Shown here: positions 1 to 7,381 of the stretch, piece by piece | How positions within the stretch are numbered: position 1 is the stretch's first letter | How the letters are laid out: every line of letters begins with the position of its first letter | From: Arcobacter sp. | Lineage (GTDB): Bacteria; Campylobacterota; Campylobacteria; Campylobacterales; Arcobacteraceae | Assembly: GCA_016744485.1 (NCBI GenBank) | Contig: JADGEG010000053.1 | Coordinates: 1 to 11,458 of the forward strand | Reading direction: 5' to 3' | DNA: 11,458 bases | Program-made: the position numbers and the translations under genes | The notes under the pieces: model-generated | Told to the model about the DNA's origin: nothing | Databases searched by the model: none | What the model saw: only the letters and a program-made list of their open reading frames with translations

Positions 1-118
1 CTTATATATTGTATAATTTTTAAATATTTTATAAATATCAGCGATGACTATTTTAAAAAACAAAAAAATAAACTCTAAAATTTACTGGAACCTATTTTAA
101 ATAAAAATAATGGTTTTA

Positions 119-1303
119 TTAAATATTAGCTAATACATCATCTAATCTTTTAAAGCCTTCATCTATCTCATCATTTGTAATAGTAAGTGGGGGAAGAAAT
201 CGTAGAGTATTTTCTCCTGCTCTTAAAACTAAAAGTTTTTTCTCAAAACATAATGCTACGATTTTTGATAAAATATTACTATCTTTAAGTCTAAGTCCTA
301 ACATAAGACCAAGACCAACTTCATCTAGAAATAAATTTTGATATTTTATATATATCTCATTTAGTTTTTTTGTAAAATATACAATCGTTTCATCTAAAGT
401 ACCATCTTTTTTAAGTTTTACTAATATATCTAATACAGTACTTGATGCTTGGGTACTTAAATAATTTCCACCAAAAGTTGAGCCATGATCTCCTGCTTCA
501 AAGATATTTTTATGCTTACATAAAACTGCACCAATAGGCACACCTCCTGCTAAACCTTTTGCAATAGTTATTATATCAGGTTTGATATCATACAAGTTTG
601 ATGCTAGGAATTCACCAGTACGATAAATACCTGTTTGTACTTCATCAACCATAAATAATATTTTATTTTTTTGCAAAAATATTTCTAATTCTTGTATATC
701 TTTTTTTGCAAAAGGAAGCACACCACCTTCACCTTGAACAAGTTCAATCATAACTGCTACTGTTTCATTGTCAATAGAAGTATATATATCATCAATAGTA
801 TTATCATATGAAAAACCAGCAGGATAAGGTGAAAAGTTCTTCGTATGAAACTTATCTTGACCTGTTGCTTTAACCGTGGTTATAGTTCGTCCATGAAAAG
901 AATTTTTTAATGTAATGATTTTATATCTTTTATTTTCAAAGTTTTTTTGACCATATTTTCTAGCTATTTTAATAGCACCTTCATTTGCTTCTGCACCTGA
1001 GTTTGCAAAAAACATAGCCATATCCATCTTTGCTAAGTGGGATATTTTTTGTGCTAGTTTAATTTGTGGTTCTATACTATATAAGTTTGAAGTATGTATT
1101 AAGTTACTTGCTTGTTCGTAAATACTTTTACTTAATGTTTCATTTCCATGCCCAACACTAACAACACCAATACCAGCTGTAAAATCAATAAAGTTATTGT
1201 TTTTATCATCAAATAATGTAGCATTATTTCCTTTTGTAAAATTAACATATTTTTTTGCATATGTATTTAAAATATATTTTTTATCTAAGTCTTCTAAGTT
1301 CAT
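119..1303 (-). CDS. argD: Acetylornithine aminotransferase (class III, PLP-dependent)
   Basis: This cytoplasmic enzyme exchanges the amino group between N-acetylornithine and N-acetylglutamate semialdehyde using glutamate/2-oxoglutarate in arginine synthesis. Family members often also act as N-succinyl-diaminopimelate aminotransferase in lysine synthesis. The 394 residues match the usual ArgD length. Visible class III motifs are NSGAEAN (101-107, phosphate-binding loop), FHGRT (136-140), VDEVQTG with Asp220 contacting the PLP ring nitrogen, IAKGLAGG with Lys249 as the Schiff-base lysine, and GSTFGGN (274-280). The ATG is preceded by AAGG six bases upstream. The gene lies 122 bases downstream of the RND gene on the same strand, and a perfect inverted repeat occupies that gap, so it may have its own control. 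A related omega-aminotransferase is possible, but ArgD fits best. Confidence 0.93.
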   Translation of the reverse strand: MNLEDLDKKYILNTYAKKYVNFTKGNNATLFDDKNNNFIDFTAGIGVVSVGHGNETLSKSIYEQASNLIHTSNLYSIEPQIKLAQKISHLAKMDMAMFFANSGAEANEGAIKIARKYGQKNFENKRYKIITLKNSFHGRTITTVKATGQDKFHTKNFSPYPAGFSYDNTIDDIYTSIDNETVAVMIELVQGEGGVLPFAKKDIQELEIFLQKNKILFMVDEVQTGIYRTGEFLASNLYDIKPDIITIAKGLAGGVPIGAVLCKHKNIFEAGDHGSTFGGNYLSTQASSTVLDILVKLKKDGTLDETIVYFTKKLNEIYIKYQNLFLDEVGLGLMLGLRLKDSNILSKIVALCFEKKLLVLRAGENTLRFLPPLTITNDEIDEGFKRLDDVLANI

Positions 1304-1330
1304 TATAAACCTTTTAATTTATTTTTAGTA

Positions 1331-1359
1331 CAAGATTATCATATTTTATGATAATCTTG
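1331..1359. repeat. Perfect 13-bp inverted repeat with 3-bp spacer upstream of argD
   Basis: The arms CAAGATTATCATA (1331-1343) and TATGATAATCTTG (1347-1359) are exact reverse complements around a TTT spacer. The repeat ends 27 bases before the argD ATG and starts 66 bases past the RND stop codon, read on the minus strand. Neither strand has a T-run directly after the stem, so it is not a textbook intrinsic terminator. Possible -10 matches (TAGAAT at 1362-1367, and TATGAT or GATAAT within the repeat) overlap or adjoin it. It could be a repressor operator for argD, or a hairpin in the leader or intercistronic mRNA. The choice is inference. Confidence 0.6.
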
Positions 1360-1425
1360 ATATTCTACCAAGTTTACCTCAAAATATAGTTAAAAAATGA
1401 TCAGCTTTGAATGTTAAAATATTAT

Positions 1426-4400
1426 TTATTTTCTTAAATAAATCAGTCTATATATCATAGGAACATAATATAGATTTAATACAGTTGCCCATAAAATTCC
1501 AAAACCTAATGATATAGCCATTGGTTGTAAAATCAAAGCTTGTCCAGAAGCAAAAAATATCAAACTACTTAATCCTAAAACAGTTGTCGTTGAAGTTAAT
1601 AAAATAGGTCTTAATCTTAAAGTTGCTTGTTTTTCTAACTCATCTATTGTCGTAGCTTTTTTAATAAAATCCATCATAATAATACCATCATTTACAATAA
1701 CACCAGCTAAACCAACCATACCTATCATACTTGGCATGGTTAGATTTATATCCATAATAAGATGTCCAAGTAAAACACCCAATGCTGATAAAGGAATAGT
1801 GGAAATTATAATCAAAGGTTTAATAATAGAATTAAACATCCATACTAGTGCCATCATTATAAGAATAACAGCTATTATACCTGCTTGCATCATCTCTTTT
1901 TGAACTTTTTGATTTTCTTCTTCTTCACCTTTGATTTTTAGTTTTACTTTTTTTCTTAAGTCTTTGATATCATCTTCTAATATAGAATATACTTCAGCTG
2001 AAGTAATATCATTTATACTTGCAATTACACTTATAATTTGTTTATTATTTTCTTTAAATATTTGTGTATATGCAGGAAGTTTAATAAAGTCTACAACTTG
2101 AGATAGTAATACTTTTTGATTTGAAGAAGTATTAACTTCAAAAGTATCCAAACTATCTAAAATATCTTTTGCTAAACTTTTAAAAACTATATTTACAATA
2201 CCATTATTATCAAACATTTTAGAATATGTGGCTTTAAAATAAAAAGGTCTTAGTTCATTTAAGATACTTTGTTCGCTAATTCCTAAATCATGACCATAAG
2301 AATTAACTTTAAATTTTAATTCATAATTTCCTGTTAATGCATCATCGAAGATATTTGACACTCCTTTTATTTGTCCTAACTTATTTTTTAGTTTTTTAAT
2401 AGCTAAAGATACTTCATTTTTATTTCCAGATATTGCTATTTCAATATCGTTTTTTACAATACCTGATTGTAATACAAATATTTTTAATTCATCAAATTTA
2501 TTTGATTTTATATCTTTTTGTAATATTATTTTTAATTTTTTCTCAATATCCTTTGCATCTACAGTTCTAATCATATTGGTATCATCATACTTAGGTGATA
2601 AATAAGGATTAATATAAACTTCAAAAAAGTTACTAGGTTGTTTTTCATAAAGATTTAAAAATAATTGAAAATAAAACTCTTCATATTGAGCTTGATTTTT
2701 ACCATCAAGTTTTAATCCTGTAACAGAAGTCAATGAGGAGATGGAGGTTTCAAAATTTGCATTTTTTAATATCTTATTTTCTAATTTAAAAACTTCTTTT
2801 TCTGTTTGTTCTATTTTTTTACCAACTCCTACTGAACCTGAGATATAAATCTGTGTTGAATCAAATGCTGGCATAAATGTAAATTTTTGTGATTTAAAAA
2901 TATAATAAGTAGACATAATGATAATAAATAACATAAGAAAAATACTTAGATATTTACCTCTTAATAAAAAATTTAATATCTTAAGATAAATTTTATAATT
3001 GAAATCCCAAACTTTGTGAGACTTTTTTTCATTTTTATTAACTTTTAAAATTTCTTTTGCATGCAAAGGTAGAAAGAAAAATGCTTCAAACAATGAAGAT
3101 AAAAGTAAAATACTAATCATAATAGGAAGTATTTGCATAAATCGTCCCGTATCTCCTGTCATTAAAAGTATTGGCAAAAATGCAAATATAGTTGTAGCAG
3201 TTGCTGTTAAAACAGCAGGGTACATCTCTACGGCACCATCAATAGCCGCATCATACTTACTTTTACCCATTTCCATGTGACGATAAATATTCTCTCCCAC
3301 AACAATAGCTTCATCAACTAACATTCCTAAGGCAATTAAAGCACCTAATAAAGAAAGCATATTTAAACTATATCCTAAAAAATCAGCTGCGATTAAACCT
3401 ATCATAAAAGAAGTTGGAATTCCAATAGCAATAACAATAGCAATTCTTATGTTTATAAAGAAAAATAAGGCAATAAATAATAAAATTAAACCAAATAAAA
3501 TATTTGCCACAACTGTATTTAACCTATTCTTAATCCAAACAGAAGTATCTGTGTATGTGTCAAATTTTAAATTTGGATACTTTTTTTCAAAATCTATTGT
3601 AATTTGTTTTATTTTTTTAACCAATTCAATAGAATCACCTTCTAAACCTTTATTAATACCTATTGCTACATTTTTATGTGCATTAAAATGTGAAAGATTT
3701 GATACATCTCCTAAAACATATTGAACATTTGCTATATCTTTTAAATATATTTTTTTACCATTAATTCTTAAAATTGTATTTTGTATATTGTTTATATTTT
3801 TTTCACCATTAAAAGTAGATAAATAATAATGTTTACTTGTATCTTTAATAATACCAATAGGAAAAATACTACTTAAAGACTGCACGGCATTAATAACACT
3901 AGCTTTATTTAAATCATAAGCATTTATCTTTTCATCATCAAAAATAATCAGTAATTCTTTATCACTTTTTCCAAATACACTAACTTGTGATAAATCTTTT
4001 AATTGCATTATTTTTGATTTTATTTCATCTGCAATTTTAATCAAATATTCTATTGATTCTTGTTTTTTATTCTCTTTTGAATAAACGGCAACTGTTATTA
4101 AAGGAAAAGCATGTTCGATACTTTTAACACTTGGTTCATCCATATCTTGAGGTAAATTAGTTTTTATTTTTGAAATTATATTTTTTACATCATAAAGAAC
4201 TTTTTGTATTTGACCTCCATCTTTTAAATCAAGCTTGATTGAAAAAAAACCACTTTTAATACTTGAAGAAATTTTATCAACTTGACTCATACTTAATAAT
4301 TCATCTTCGATATCAGATACTGCAATTTTATCTAAAATATCGGCACTAGCACCTGCATAAGAACCAGAGATTGAAACTGCATCCATAGAAGAAGGAGGGA

Positions 4401-4515
4401 AAATTTCTTTTGGTATATTTAAATATGCAAAAATAGAAAGAATTAAAATAAAAACAAATAAAAAATGGTTTAAAATTGGTTTATTTAAAGCAAACTGTAT
4501 AATATTTTTTATCAT
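1426..4515 (-). CDS. RND-family inner-membrane transporter (AcrB-like permease)
   Basis: This is a full-length proton-driven RND permease of 1029 residues (AcrB has about 1050). Predicted membrane segments lie near 13-34, 335-356, 357-378, 385-407, 433-453, 462-485, 521-541, 876-894, 899-920, 930-950, 972-991 and 1000-1024. Two large periplasmic domains span roughly 35-330 and 545-870, giving the duplicated RND layout. Segment 4 carries LVDEAIVVGEN, so the AcrB Asp-Asp proton relay is Asp401-Glu402. Segment 10 has VNDG (941-944), with Asn942 where AcrB has its relay lysine, a variant seen in other RND subfamilies. The ATG overlaps the preceding gene's stop (ATGA, 4512-4515), which implies coupled translation. 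No periplasmic adaptor or outer-membrane channel gene is present in the window. The substrate cannot be read from the sequence. Confidence 0.93.
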   Translation of the reverse strand: MIKNIIQFALNKPILNHFLFVFILILSIFAYLNIPKEIFPPSSMDAVSISGSYAGASADILDKIAVSDIEDELLSMSQVDKISSSIKSGFFSIKLDLKDGGQIQKVLYDVKNIISKIKTNLPQDMDEPSVKSIEHAFPLITVAVYSKENKKQESIEYLIKIADEIKSKIMQLKDLSQVSVFGKSDKELLIIFDDEKINAYDLNKASVINAVQSLSSIFPIGIIKDTSKHYYLSTFNGEKNINNIQNTILRINGKKIYLKDIANVQYVLGDVSNLSHFNAHKNVAIGINKGLEGDSIELVKKIKQITIDFEKKYPNLKFDTYTDTSVWIKNRLNTVVANILFGLILLFIALFFFINIRIAIVIAIGIPTSFMIGLIAADFLGYSLNMLSLLGALIALGMLVDEAIVVGENIYRHMEMGKSKYDAAIDGAVEMYPAVLTATATTIFAFLPILLMTGDTGRFMQILPIMISILLLSSLFEAFFFLPLHAKEILKVNKNEKKSHKVWDFNYKIYLKILNFLLRGKYLSIFLMLFIIIMSTYYIFKSQKFTFMPAFDSTQIYISGSVGVGKKIEQTEKEVFKLENKILKNANFETSISSLTSVTGLKLDGKNQAQYEEFYFQLFLNLYEKQPSNFFEVYINPYLSPKYDDTNMIRTVDAKDIEKKLKIILQKDIKSNKFDELKIFVLQSGIVKNDIEIAISGNKNEVSLAIKKLKNKLGQIKGVSNIFDDALTGNYELKFKVNSYGHDLGISEQSILNELRPFYFKATYSKMFDNNGIVNIVFKSLAKDILDSLDTFEVNTSSNQKVLLSQVVDFIKLPAYTQIFKENNKQIISVIASINDITSAEVYSILEDDIKDLRKKVKLKIKGEEEENQKVQKEMMQAGIIAVILIMMALVWMFNSIIKPLIIISTIPLSALGVLLGHLIMDINLTMPSMIGMVGLAGVIVNDGIIMMDFIKKATTIDELEKQATLRLRPILLTSTTTVLGLSSLIFFASGQALILQPMAISLGFGILWATVLNLYYVPMIYRLIYLRK

Positions 4516-4763
4516 TTTTTATCTTTCAGGTCAATAATCAAAGGATTATAAACTAAGTTTTTAAATTTTGCATCTTCTAGTTGTTGGGATAAAAATTTGT
4601 TTTCTTCTTTTAACGAAATATAATGTGCATATAATTTATTAATATCTTTACTTACATAATAAATATTATTTCGTAAATATATTTTAGGAAAGAATAAAAA
4701 TAAAACAATAAACAAAGTAGTAAATACTATGATTAAAGAATTATTATAAGTAAGTTTAATCAA
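4512..4763 (-). CDS. ftsL: Small bitopic coiled-coil protein, probable cell-division protein FtsL
   Basis: This 83-residue protein has a short basic N-terminus, one hydrophobic segment (about 9-29) and then a periplasmic helix. Core positions Val37, Ile41, Leu44, Tyr48, Leu51, Asn55, Leu58, Leu62 and Ala65 follow an unbroken 4-3 heptad. That is the FtsL/DivIC architecture, and it lies directly after rsmH (mraW), where ftsL sits in many bacteria. FtsL joins FtsB and FtsQ to activate septal peptidoglycan synthesis. The start is TTG at 4761-4763: AAGGA lies nine bases upstream, an in-frame stop lies just before that, and the protein has no internal Met. It overlaps rsmH by eight bases and the RND gene by four. 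The C-terminus after the coil is short. The name rests on architecture and position, since FtsL has little conserved sequence. Confidence 0.7.
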   Translation of the reverse strand: MIKLTYNNSLIIVFTTLFIVLFLFFPKIYLRNNIYYVSKDINKLYAHYISLKEENKFLSQQLEDAKFKNLVYNPLIIDLKDKK

Positions 4764-5658
4764 ATTTAAAAATCCTTAATTTTGAACTTCTACTTCTAAT
4801 ATTTTGTTTTATCTCTTTTGTTGTTGGTATAATTGGTTTTTTTGTTAATATTCTACCTAAAGCATTATTATTTCCACATTCACACTTATATACAATCCTT
4901 GGACAATTACAAGATTGTGTCCATTTTTTAAAATATTTTTTTACAATTTTATCTTCTAAAGAATGAAAAGAAATAATAGCTATAAGGCAATTTCGTGGTT
5001 TTAAAGTTTCAATAGATCTAAACAAGCTATTTAAAACTCCTAATTCATCATTAACTTCAATTCTAATAGCTTGAAAAGGAAGAGTAGCAGGATGAAGTTT
5101 TTTTTTGTACATATTTTTTAATAAAAAATCAGCCAATTGTTTACTAGATGCAAAAGGTCTATTATTAACAATTAGTGAAGCTACTTTTTTATATTCTCTA
5201 ACTTGTGCATAGTCTTTGAATATTCTTTCTAAGTCATTTTGTGAGTATGTATTTACAACAATATTCGCATCTAAAGTTTGATTTTGATTCATTCTCATAT
5301 CTAAAACTTCACTAGTAAAACCAAAACCTCTTTGTGTCTTATCAAGTTGTAGTGATGACACACCAATATCTGCTAAAATACCTTTAATATCGTATTGTTT
5401 GTAATCTTCTAAAAGGTTTTTAAAGTTACCTTGATTAAAAATAATTCTTGACTTAAATTGTTCAAGTCTTAGTTTAGAAAATTCTAATGCTTCTTTATCT
5501 TGATCATTACAAATCATATTTATAGTTTTATTACGAGATAACAAACCAAAACTATGTCCACCAAAACCAATTGTACAGTCTATGATATAAGAGTTGTTTA
5601 TATTTTTAAAGGTATTTAATATTTCATCGTATAATACGGGTACATGTGGAATTTGCAT
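4756..5658 (-). CDS. rsmH: 16S rRNA (cytosine(1402)-N4)-methyltransferase RsmH
   Basis: RsmH (MraW) uses S-adenosylmethionine to methylate N4 of C1402 in the ribosomal P site of 16S rRNA. The 300 residues include HVPVL near the N-terminus, the SAM-binding DCTIGFGGHS (27-36), ADIGVSSLQLD (96-106), RGFGF (110-114), LDMRM (119-123), HPATLPFQAIRIEVNDEL (189-206) and ISFHSLEDKIVKKYF (229-243). Four cysteines (250, 252, 259, 261) form a CxCP...CxC cluster typical of many RsmH proteins, followed by the basic tail RSRSSKLR. The ATG has AAGGA eight bases upstream. It opens the transcription unit with ftsL and the RND gene and diverges from tyrA. Confidence 0.96.
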   Translation of the reverse strand: MQIPHVPVLYDEILNTFKNINNSYIIDCTIGFGGHSFGLLSRNKTINMICNDQDKEALEFSKLRLEQFKSRIIFNQGNFKNLLEDYKQYDIKGILADIGVSSLQLDKTQRGFGFTSEVLDMRMNQNQTLDANIVVNTYSQNDLERIFKDYAQVREYKKVASLIVNNRPFASSKQLADFLLKNMYKKKLHPATLPFQAIRIEVNDELGVLNSLFRSIETLKPRNCLIAIISFHSLEDKIVKKYFKKWTQSCNCPRIVYKCECGNNNALGRILTKKPIIPTTKEIKQNIRSRSSKLRIFKFD

Positions 5659-5684
5659 TCACATAATCCTTAAGTTATTTATCG

Positions 5685-5690
5685 TATAAT
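5685..5690 (+). promoter_or_regulatory. Candidate -10 box for tyrA
   Basis: An exact TATAAT lies 29 bases before the tyrA ATG in the 61-base gap between rsmH and tyrA. A start near 5697 would give a leader of about 23 bases that includes AAGGA at 5711-5715. No -35 match is evident, which is common for sigma-70 promoters in Campylobacterota. Confidence 0.5.
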
Positions 5691-5691
5691 A
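5686..5691 (-). promoter_or_regulatory. Candidate -10 box for rsmH-ftsL-RND
   Basis: Read on the minus strand this is TATTAT (five of six consensus bases), almost exactly overlying the tyrA TATAAT. A start near 5679 would give a leader of about 21 bases including the rsmH AAGGA at 5667-5671. The two directions may therefore share one near-symmetric -10 sequence. Confidence 0.35.
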
Positions 5692-5719
5692 TCTAAAATA
5701 TATTTAAAAAAAGGAATAA

Positions 5720-6553
5720 ATGGTGAATATAGGAATTATAGGACTAGGTCTAATGGGTGGTTCTATTGCAAAAGCACTTAAAAAATATGATATTGCAGAA
5801 AAAATATATGGATTTACAAAGTCAAAAACAACAGCTAAAGAAATAAAAAAATTAAATCTTGTTGATGAAGTATTAAGTTTAGAAGATTTGAAAAAAAAAT
5901 CAGATCTTATTATCTTAGCTATTCCTGTTGATTCAATCTTAGATATGATGAATAATTTAAAAGATATCTCTTCAACTACAAGTATAATAGACTTTGGTTC
6001 AACAAAAAGTATTATTGTTGAAAATATACCACAAAGTATTAGAAAAAATTTTATAGCAGCTCATCCAATGACTGGAAACGAAAAATTTGGACCAAAAGCT
6101 GCAATGAGTGACTTGTATGAAGGTACAACTATTGTTTTTTGTGATTTAGAAGATAATGATGAGTATCATATTAAAAAAGTATATAAAATATTTCAAAAAA
6201 TAGGAATGAGAATTATAAGAATGAACTCAAAAGAACATGATATCCATGCTTGTTATATGTCTCATTTACCTCATCTTATATCTTTTAGTCTTGCAAATAC
6301 TGTAATGAGTCATGAGGATCCAAAGTCTATTATAGCATTAGCTGCAGGTGGGTTTAAAGATATGAGTAGGGTGGCGAAATCAAGTCCTGATATGTGGACA
6401 GATATTTTTAGACAAAATAAAAACAATCTTCTTTCTTCTTTGAATCTTTTTGAAGAACATGTTCAAAAAATTAAATTAATGCTTGAAAATGATGAGTATG
6501 AAAAAATGAATATTTGGATGGAAAAGGCAAATTCTTTACATAAAATATTATGA
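5720..6553 (+). CDS. tyrA: Prephenate dehydrogenase
   Basis: TyrA oxidatively decarboxylates prephenate to 4-hydroxyphenylpyruvate with NAD+, the committed step to tyrosine. The 277 residues match the monofunctional form, with no chorismate mutase or ACT domain. An N-terminal Rossmann fold begins IGIIGLGLMGGS (GxGxxGGS at 8-15), then AIPVD (67-71), HPMTGNEKFG (115-124), HACYMSHLPH (176-185, catalytic and prephenate-binding His region) and GFKDMSRVA (211-219) in the helical dimerisation domain. AAGGA at 5711-5715 is four bases before the ATG and seven before the following GTG, so the true start may be one codon later. It diverges from rsmH, and its last six bases overlap the end of folP on the other strand. 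Confidence 0.94.
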   Translation: MVNIGIIGLGLMGGSIAKALKKYDIAEKIYGFTKSKTTAKEIKKLNLVDEVLSLEDLKKKSDLIILAIPVDSILDMMNNLKDISSTTSIIDFGSTKSIIVENIPQSIRKNFIAAHPMTGNEKFGPKAAMSDLYEGTTIVFCDLEDNDEYHIKKVYKIFQKIGMRIIRMNSKEHDIHACYMSHLPHLISFSLANTVMSHEDPKSIIALAAGGFKDMSRVAKSSPDMWTDIFRQNKNNLLSSLNLFEEHVQKIKLMLENDEYEKMNIWMEKANSLHKIL

Positions 6554-7381
6554 TCTAATATTAGTTTGAACTTCAAAAGCTTGAAGATGTTCTTTTACAT
6601 CATGACATCTAATAATTGAAGCACCTTTATTAACAGCTTCAAGGTGTATAGCTAATGTTCCTGCTAATCTTTGTTCTGCACTACTTGTTATAATCTCATT
6701 AATCATAGACTTTCTACTAGCTCCTAATAAAATCTCATATCCAAAATGTCCAAAATAATCTAAGTTTTTTATTAAAGTTATATTATGTTCTAAAGTTTTT
6801 CCAAAACCAATTCCAGGATCTAAAATGATATTTTTAATATTAAACTTTTTTGCTTTTAATATTCTTTGTTTAAAAAAATCATTTACTTCCAACAGAACAT
6901 TTTCGTATCTTGGATTGTCTTGCATATTTAATGGATTATTCTGCATGTGCATTAAAACAACACTTGCTTTATATTCACCTATTATTTTGGCTACTTCATC
7001 ATTTTGTAAAGCACTTATATCATTAATGATTGTAAATCCACAATCAAGTGCATATTTTATTACTATAGGATTATATGAATCTAAAGAAAAAGTACTTCTT
7101 TCATATAATTTATCTTTTTTTATTAAATCAATAATATCTTTTAGTCGTAATAATTCTTCTTTACTTGATACAGCTAAACTTCCTGGACGACTTGAAACTG
7201 CACCAATATCAATAATATCAGCACCATTATTTATCATAGATAAAATTTTGCTCTTAGCATTTAAAAAAGAAAATCTACTTTTGTGAAAAAATGAATCTTC
7301 ATTGGCATTTAAAATACCCATAATCTTTACTTTATTAATTAGCATATGAAGATTTATATTGTGAATTAATATGGTTTGCAC
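6548..7381 (-). CDS. folP: Dihydropteroate synthase
   Basis: DHPS condenses p-aminobenzoate with 6-hydroxymethyl-7,8-dihydropterin pyrophosphate to make dihydropteroate in folate synthesis, and is the sulfonamide target. TIM-barrel motifs are visible: IMGILNANEDSF (20-31), GADIIDIGAVSSRPG (53-67, including the Arg region of the PABA site), ILDPGIGFGK (about 186-195), LLGASRKS and the terminal RCHDV. The GTG start gives 277 residues, has a stop codon directly upstream, and lets an N-terminal strand pair align with that of E. coli DHPS. It overlaps holB by 47 bases. An alternative ATG at 7343-7345 (265 residues) lies just before the holB stop, which favours reinitiation. Neither start has a clear Shine-Dalgarno. 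From memory, H. pylori and C. jejuni FolP carry an N-terminal extension of about 100 residues that is absent here. Confidence 0.92.
   Translation of the reverse strand: MQTILIHNINLHMLINKVKIMGILNANEDSFFHKSRFSFLNAKSKILSMINNGADIIDIGAVSSRPGSLAVSSKEELLRLKDIIDLIKKDKLYERSTFSLDSYNPIVIKYALDCGFTIINDISALQNDEVAKIIGEYKASVVLMHMQNNPLNMQDNPRYENVLLEVNDFFKQRILKAKKFNIKNIILDPGIGFGKTLEHNITLIKNLDYFGHFGYEILLGASRKSMINEIITSSAEQRLAGTLAIHLEAVNKGASIIRCHDVKEHLQAFEVQTNIRS

Noticed and set aside
1..78. Open frame on the plus strand at the left edge ending in TAA at 76-78
   Set aside because: It could be the tail of a gene converging on argD, but 25 codons with no recognisable sequence cannot be told from chance. The rest of 1-118 holds only AT-rich DNA and a weak AACC/GGTT stem (89-115).
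1331..1359. Palindrome read as a Fur box, ARG box or intrinsic terminator
   Set aside because: It contains GATAAT/ATTATC-like elements, but they are in the opposite orientation to a Fur box. It lacks the TGAAT/ATTCA half-sites of an ARG box, and neither strand has the T-run of an intrinsic terminator.
3449..3724. Open frame on the plus strand inside the RND gene
   Set aside because: It is antisense to a full-length, motif-rich gene and resembles no known domain. Such frames are common opposite AT-rich coding sequence. The plus-strand frames inside folP, holB, hobA and lysC, and a minus-strand one inside hemW, were rejected for the same reason.
4861..4927. RsmH cysteine cluster (CxCP...CxC) as a novel metal site
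   Set aside because: A similar cysteine cluster is common in RsmH proteins, so it is not specific to this gene.
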